A stretch of DNA of 64,000 bases from Hymenolepis diminuta (lineage: Eukaryota; Platyhelminthes; Cestoda; Cyclophyllidea; Hymenolepididae). Position numbers and translations under genes: made by a program. Positions 60,401 to 64,000 of the stretch are shown in pieces. The notes beneath the pieces were generated by a model. The model was not told the origin of the DNA. It ran no database searches and worked only from the letters and a program-made list of their open reading frames with translations. The stretch is from the NCBI GenBank assembly GCA_900708905.1, contig CAADRB010000029.1:1210978-1274977 (forward strand), given 5' to 3'. Positions within the stretch are counted from its first letter, which is position 1, and every line of letters starts with the position of its first letter.

Positions 60401-63400
60401 ATGTTAATTAAACGGAGAAGGCAGGATAAAAATGACAACTTCTAGTGTGATCTAGTTAGGGGATGATTGACACGAAGGGGAATGACCTATTTCCACGAGA
60501 GATAGGAGCCCGACAAAACAAAGCTTATAACTGCATTCTGTTTGACCTAGAGGTGAGCAATTCTTACAGGTTGTCTCTAAGTCGCCCATCCCTCCTGACA
60601 GCTTGACAGTTATTTGAGACTAAAACTGTTATCAGTTCACTGTTTTGATCTCCCAAAATTGACAACACGAAGGCCATTTGTATTCCTATATAACGCCATT
60701 GCTTGATTAATAAAATGTCTAGAGCTAGCAACTAAGCAGTTGCAAGACTGCAAGTGGAAATATAAGACGAATAAATGTGTAATATTTTTTCCTTTATTAT
60801 AACCTTCATTACATTTCAGCCTCCGAAACAGTCTCATGCTTGGTTTGTAAGTTTGACAACCCTCTTATGCGAGCTGCAGATTGCTAATCTTCATGAGAAA
60901 CGAGGAAACACTCCTTCCAGGCTCAAACACTTGAATATAGCCCTGAAATAAGTATAACGCTTAGGTTCAATACAGCAAAAAATCTGAACATTTTTTCGCT
61001 TTATTTGCATCGGATAAAGATGAGGGGTCAATAATTCAGTTTTCCTAAAATTAGAAAAGAAATATGGTAGAAATATCCGAATTTAGAATTCATTAAAATC
61101 TCTCAACTATCACGGTGAAATATGGCAAACTATTTTGCGAATGTACGAGTATGTCTTCTACCTTTTGAATGAATGAACCGAATTTACCTCCATTTAACTG
61201 GGTCACATTAATGAATAATTGAAAGTATTAATCGTGAAAGTAAATTTTATCTCGGTCTAAATGGGTGTTGGAAAATACTTTTCTCAATCAGTTAGGAAAA
61301 TAATACCTTCCCAATCAGTTAATATAATCCCACAACTAAGACTTGAAACCCCAAGGCACGTCATTTTGTTATTATGTACTTTCAATAAAATAGCCATTTT
61401 CTAATAAATAAATGAACAATTGATTAAGATGATAAAGCATTGGAAATGAAGGATCCACTTTGAAATGTCAATCTTTTTACCATATAGAGTCACTGATTTT
61501 GAGTTGCAAACGGAATGGACAAAAGAATAATAACCTACATTTGGTGGATAAACGTCATCATCATCTCCATCTTCAAAGTCTAAAACAGCGAGACTCTCGT
61601 CTCCATAGACGTCTTGGACTTGACACAACAATTCTTCCATGTTCCCGACCTGAAATTGACAAAGGGGAGAGAAAGTGTTAAAGAATAAACTTATAGACAG
61701 GAGAAAAATTACGTAAGCTAAATAACTATCATGATGAAGGACGAATTTCTAATAACGAGCATGGCAGATTAAGTCCATAATCACATTATGGATGGGGCAT
61801 GCAGAAGTAAGAATGTCGTTATTAAACCCAAACCCTTAGGCATGAAATTTATATTAACCTAGGGAAAGGGAGGGCATCTTGGTGTGATGGCCTCTTATTT
61901 AACCTGCATAACTGGTGAGCCAGACGCAAGATACTGAGTTCAATCTGTAGAAAATAAAATGATCCAAGCAAGACTTCATCGACTACCCGTTAATTAGCTA
62001 TACATTTCCCATTAAAAAGGAAGAATAAAGTGTAATTTTAATAAATTACATGGTATACACGATAAGATAAGCAGAACAGTCAACAATAAGAGCCGTGCTT
62101 CAGGTCAATCTTGAGTATTAACTAGTATATTGTTGCAATAAATGCAAACGAATTTGAAAACCCTGGCACATAAATAAAATCATAGGTGTAATTTATCGCG
62201 CTAAGTGAGATAAAGATAATTAGTAAGCCGACACCATCATACTTGAATTGAAGCCTAATGGTATACTCATAAAAGCACTCAATATTGGGAATGAAAACAC
62301 ATGTCCGATAAATGACCCCATAGCACTCATAAAAATAAATTTATTCACCTCGATGACGATTAAACTAAATTTGGTCAAAAAATTAGCTATCCTTATCCAT
62401 TACCCAAAGTATAACATTTTCTCCAGCCGCCACCTTTTTCGTCAAATAAACCATAAACACTAGGGACATATCTATCAGTCTAAACTGTCCAGCAGTCTAG
62501 TACCATTTAGATCAAACAAGCAATCGGACTGGAAGTACATAAATAATACATCCGTCCGTCCCCCCCCCCCCGTCCAGAGGGGGGAGAAACGAAATTACCG
62601 AGTCTCCCCAATTGTATAGGCTAGATAGATGCCAGCGACGTCTGATTCCACGAAAGGGTCGACTCTTACACCTGGAAAATATCTAATCGCAACAATAACT
62701 ATTGTTTAGCCAAGAAACAGGGAAGCAGCAGTATAATGATCACTCTCAAAACATCTCAGCAAAGGAAAATCGAAAGATGGGGAGATAAGATCGACTGATG
62801 CAAGCAAGACAAGTTAGAAGGGGGTTGATAAGAAGCATACAGGGAAGGTATTTAGTAATAAGGAAGCAAAAACATACCTCACTCTCTGTAGGCAATAGGC
62901 TCTGTGGTTAAAGAGAAAAAGATAAAAAAAATGCGTAGACGTTAGTCTGCAAACATGATGCGTGTGTTAATTATTCTTCAAGGCAAGAAAAATAATAACA
63001 GGTGCAATTGGGGTAAATGAATGAGTATAAATTTAACTGCTATCGCTTAGAAAAAAGCAAGCATAACCCTAAAGATATTTAAATCTGCGGTTGGATATTC
63101 AATTGAAGCCTCCAACTGCTCAAACTTCTAGACCAAAGCTGGCTCTTTACAACTATCTAAGTTGTGGCTTCGAGTAATTTAGACAGACTCACTCCTCCAT
63201 TTCTGCTGTTTTCACAAACTTTCTTGAGGAATGCAAAAGTTCTTTCACGAGAGGAGAAAGAGGTAAAGAAGTATCGCTCCTTATTTGACTTCATTGTTAT
63301 TTGAATAGCGTTTGGAATAAGTCGAGCAGTCTTGGCCTTCGAAACAGTCTCAATATCATCAACTGCCAGGTAGATCTGAAAACATGAAAATATCACATAA

Positions 63401-63928
63401 TTCGATTCAAGCCGATAGTATAAGTAAACTAGAGTATATACCTTAAGTTCGTAGATAATCTTCGAATAAAAACAAATCCATTTATCTGTAATATACATCC
63501 TTCCGAGAAGTAATAGTCCATTTTTATTCTTGACCAAGGCGCAGGAATAGTCTAGAAGAGGGTAACAGATTTTGGGAACTTAATTTTTAGGGAATATCAG
63601 TATTCCTTAAAAGAACAAAAGGCAACAACTGATGTATACTTTAGTGAGAGTTTGGATTAAAATTGAAATACGTCATTAATCATATTTTAGTGCGAATTTT
63701 AGAAAGAATTCAGGTAATAAGCTAGAAAAAAGGAATAATAGGTATACTAACAAGATAATTTAGTGCATATCTAGAGACGTTAAGGAATAGATTAAGTCAT
63801 AAATTGAACAGATTTCAAGATGACTTACCAACAAGAAATCTATCAGTATCTACTGGTGTCCCGTCGAAGGTTTTCTTAAAGTGATTTACTTTATCACGAT
63901 AGGATTTTACAAAGGTTTCACGCTTGAC
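54429..63928 (-). CDS. GRAMD1: GRAMD1/Aster sterol transporter, 5' end beyond the window
   Basis: An ER protein that docks at the plasma membrane and carries cholesterol inwards. The minus-strand exons, 5' to 3', are 63829-63928, 63442-63551, 63193-63375, 62878-62901, 61539-61649, 59711-60056, 56432-56937, 54712-55295 and 54429-54636. All phases agree. The GRAM domain spans the first three: VKSYRDKVNHFKKTF, DYSCALVKNKNG, WICFYSKI, TARLIPNAIQITMK and RYFFTSFSSRERTF. A Ser/Arg-rich linker follows. The VASt sterol-binding domain starts at GRTYAAVDINVSVDALFTLLF and crosses the next intron into GMRYIVDASV and TTRYCLLRRSATVSHLIITSEVIY. A membrane helix spans the last intron (WLFFIA, then FGLCVLLSMIY). 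The last exon ends at TAA 54429, but a possible donor after TCACAG at 54450 leaves a longer C terminus open. The N-terminal exons lie beyond 63928. Of the listed exons, one is a 24-nt microexon (SLLPTESE). Confidence 0.9.
55655..55790 (+). repeat. tRNA-derived SINE copy, plus strand
   Basis: It contains GCCAGAGATCATGGATTTGA (box B-like) followed by AATTAAGTCTGG, matching the 43318-43485 copy read on the minus strand. It lies in the GRAMD1 intron between 55296 and 56431, antisense to that gene. Confidence 0.55.
57880..57960. repeat. possible further SINE fragment
   Basis: A C/G-richer island reading CCACTCGCCGGAGGTGGGGG inside AT-rich intron. It looks like a tRNA-like arm or decayed SINE, but I could not align it to the other copies with confidence. 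Confidence 0.2.
58771..58790 (+). other. G-rich tract, possible G-quadruplex
   Basis: Two runs of six Gs separated by A, then further G pairs, in a GRAMD1 intron. It is on the strand opposite to the transcript. Confidence 0.4.
61870..61960 (+). repeat. possible SINE copy in a GRAMD1 intron
   Basis: The order GTGTGATGGCC, then GAGCCAGACGCAAGATACTG, then GAGTTCAATCTG has tRNA-like spacing and a weak box B. It is more diverged than the copies at 43318 and 55655. Confidence 0.35.
62560..62588. repeat. C homopolymer followed by G run
   Basis: A run of about 13 C residues, then CCAGAGGGGGG, in a GRAMD1 intron. The C and G runs are complementary and could pair as a hairpin. Run length may be unreliable in sequencing. 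Confidence 0.5.
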
Positions 63929-64000
63929 CTATAAAGCAAAGGTAAATATGGGTACTAATACACCAATTTCCCATTAACCTCCAAGTAACAGAAAGGCCTA

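Overview
This is an AT-rich animal nuclear DNA window with spliced genes, long introns, much decayed repeat sequence and nothing bacterial. Troponin I (a striated-muscle protein), a GRAM-VASt sterol-transfer protein and an adipose-triglyceride-lipase-type patatin protein mark it as a bilaterian. A 36-nt intron beside introns of several hundred bases, microexons of 24-45 nt and high AT fit a flatworm (tapeworm or fluke) best. That placement is an inference of moderate confidence, and no species is claimed.

Layout. 1-4.4 kb: a lone, well-formed minus-strand exon (2293-2577), then an intronless CaMK-family kinase on the plus strand (3300-4376). 5.5-6.05 kb: a decayed coding relic. 7.5-11 kb: a probable small four-exon plus-strand gene with no recognised family, facing an apparent minus-strand first exon at 9530-9657. 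11-17.7 kb: repeats and no firm gene. 17.7-25.2 kb: a ten-exon troponin I gene. 25-35 kb: no firm gene, but two repeat clusters, including a near-identical 317-bp inverted repeat with a third, diverged copy between the arms. 35.4-38.4 kb: a four-exon PNPLA/ATGL-like lipase gene. 40-41 kb: a dead mariner transposon with TIRs, a TA duplication and a broken transposase. 41-54 kb: SINE copies, a direct-repeat pair and a diverged 1.5-kb-period duplication, with no firm gene. 54.4-63.9 kb: a minus-strand GRAMD1/Aster gene whose 5' end runs off the right edge.

The three best genes (troponin I, the lipase and GRAMD1) are independent and belong to muscle regulation, neutral-lipid hydrolysis and sterol transport at membrane contact sites. 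No gene cluster or operon is evident. Exon boundaries were read by eye from splice signals, reading-frame phase and family similarity. They close in frame for every gene model given, but no transcript evidence was available.
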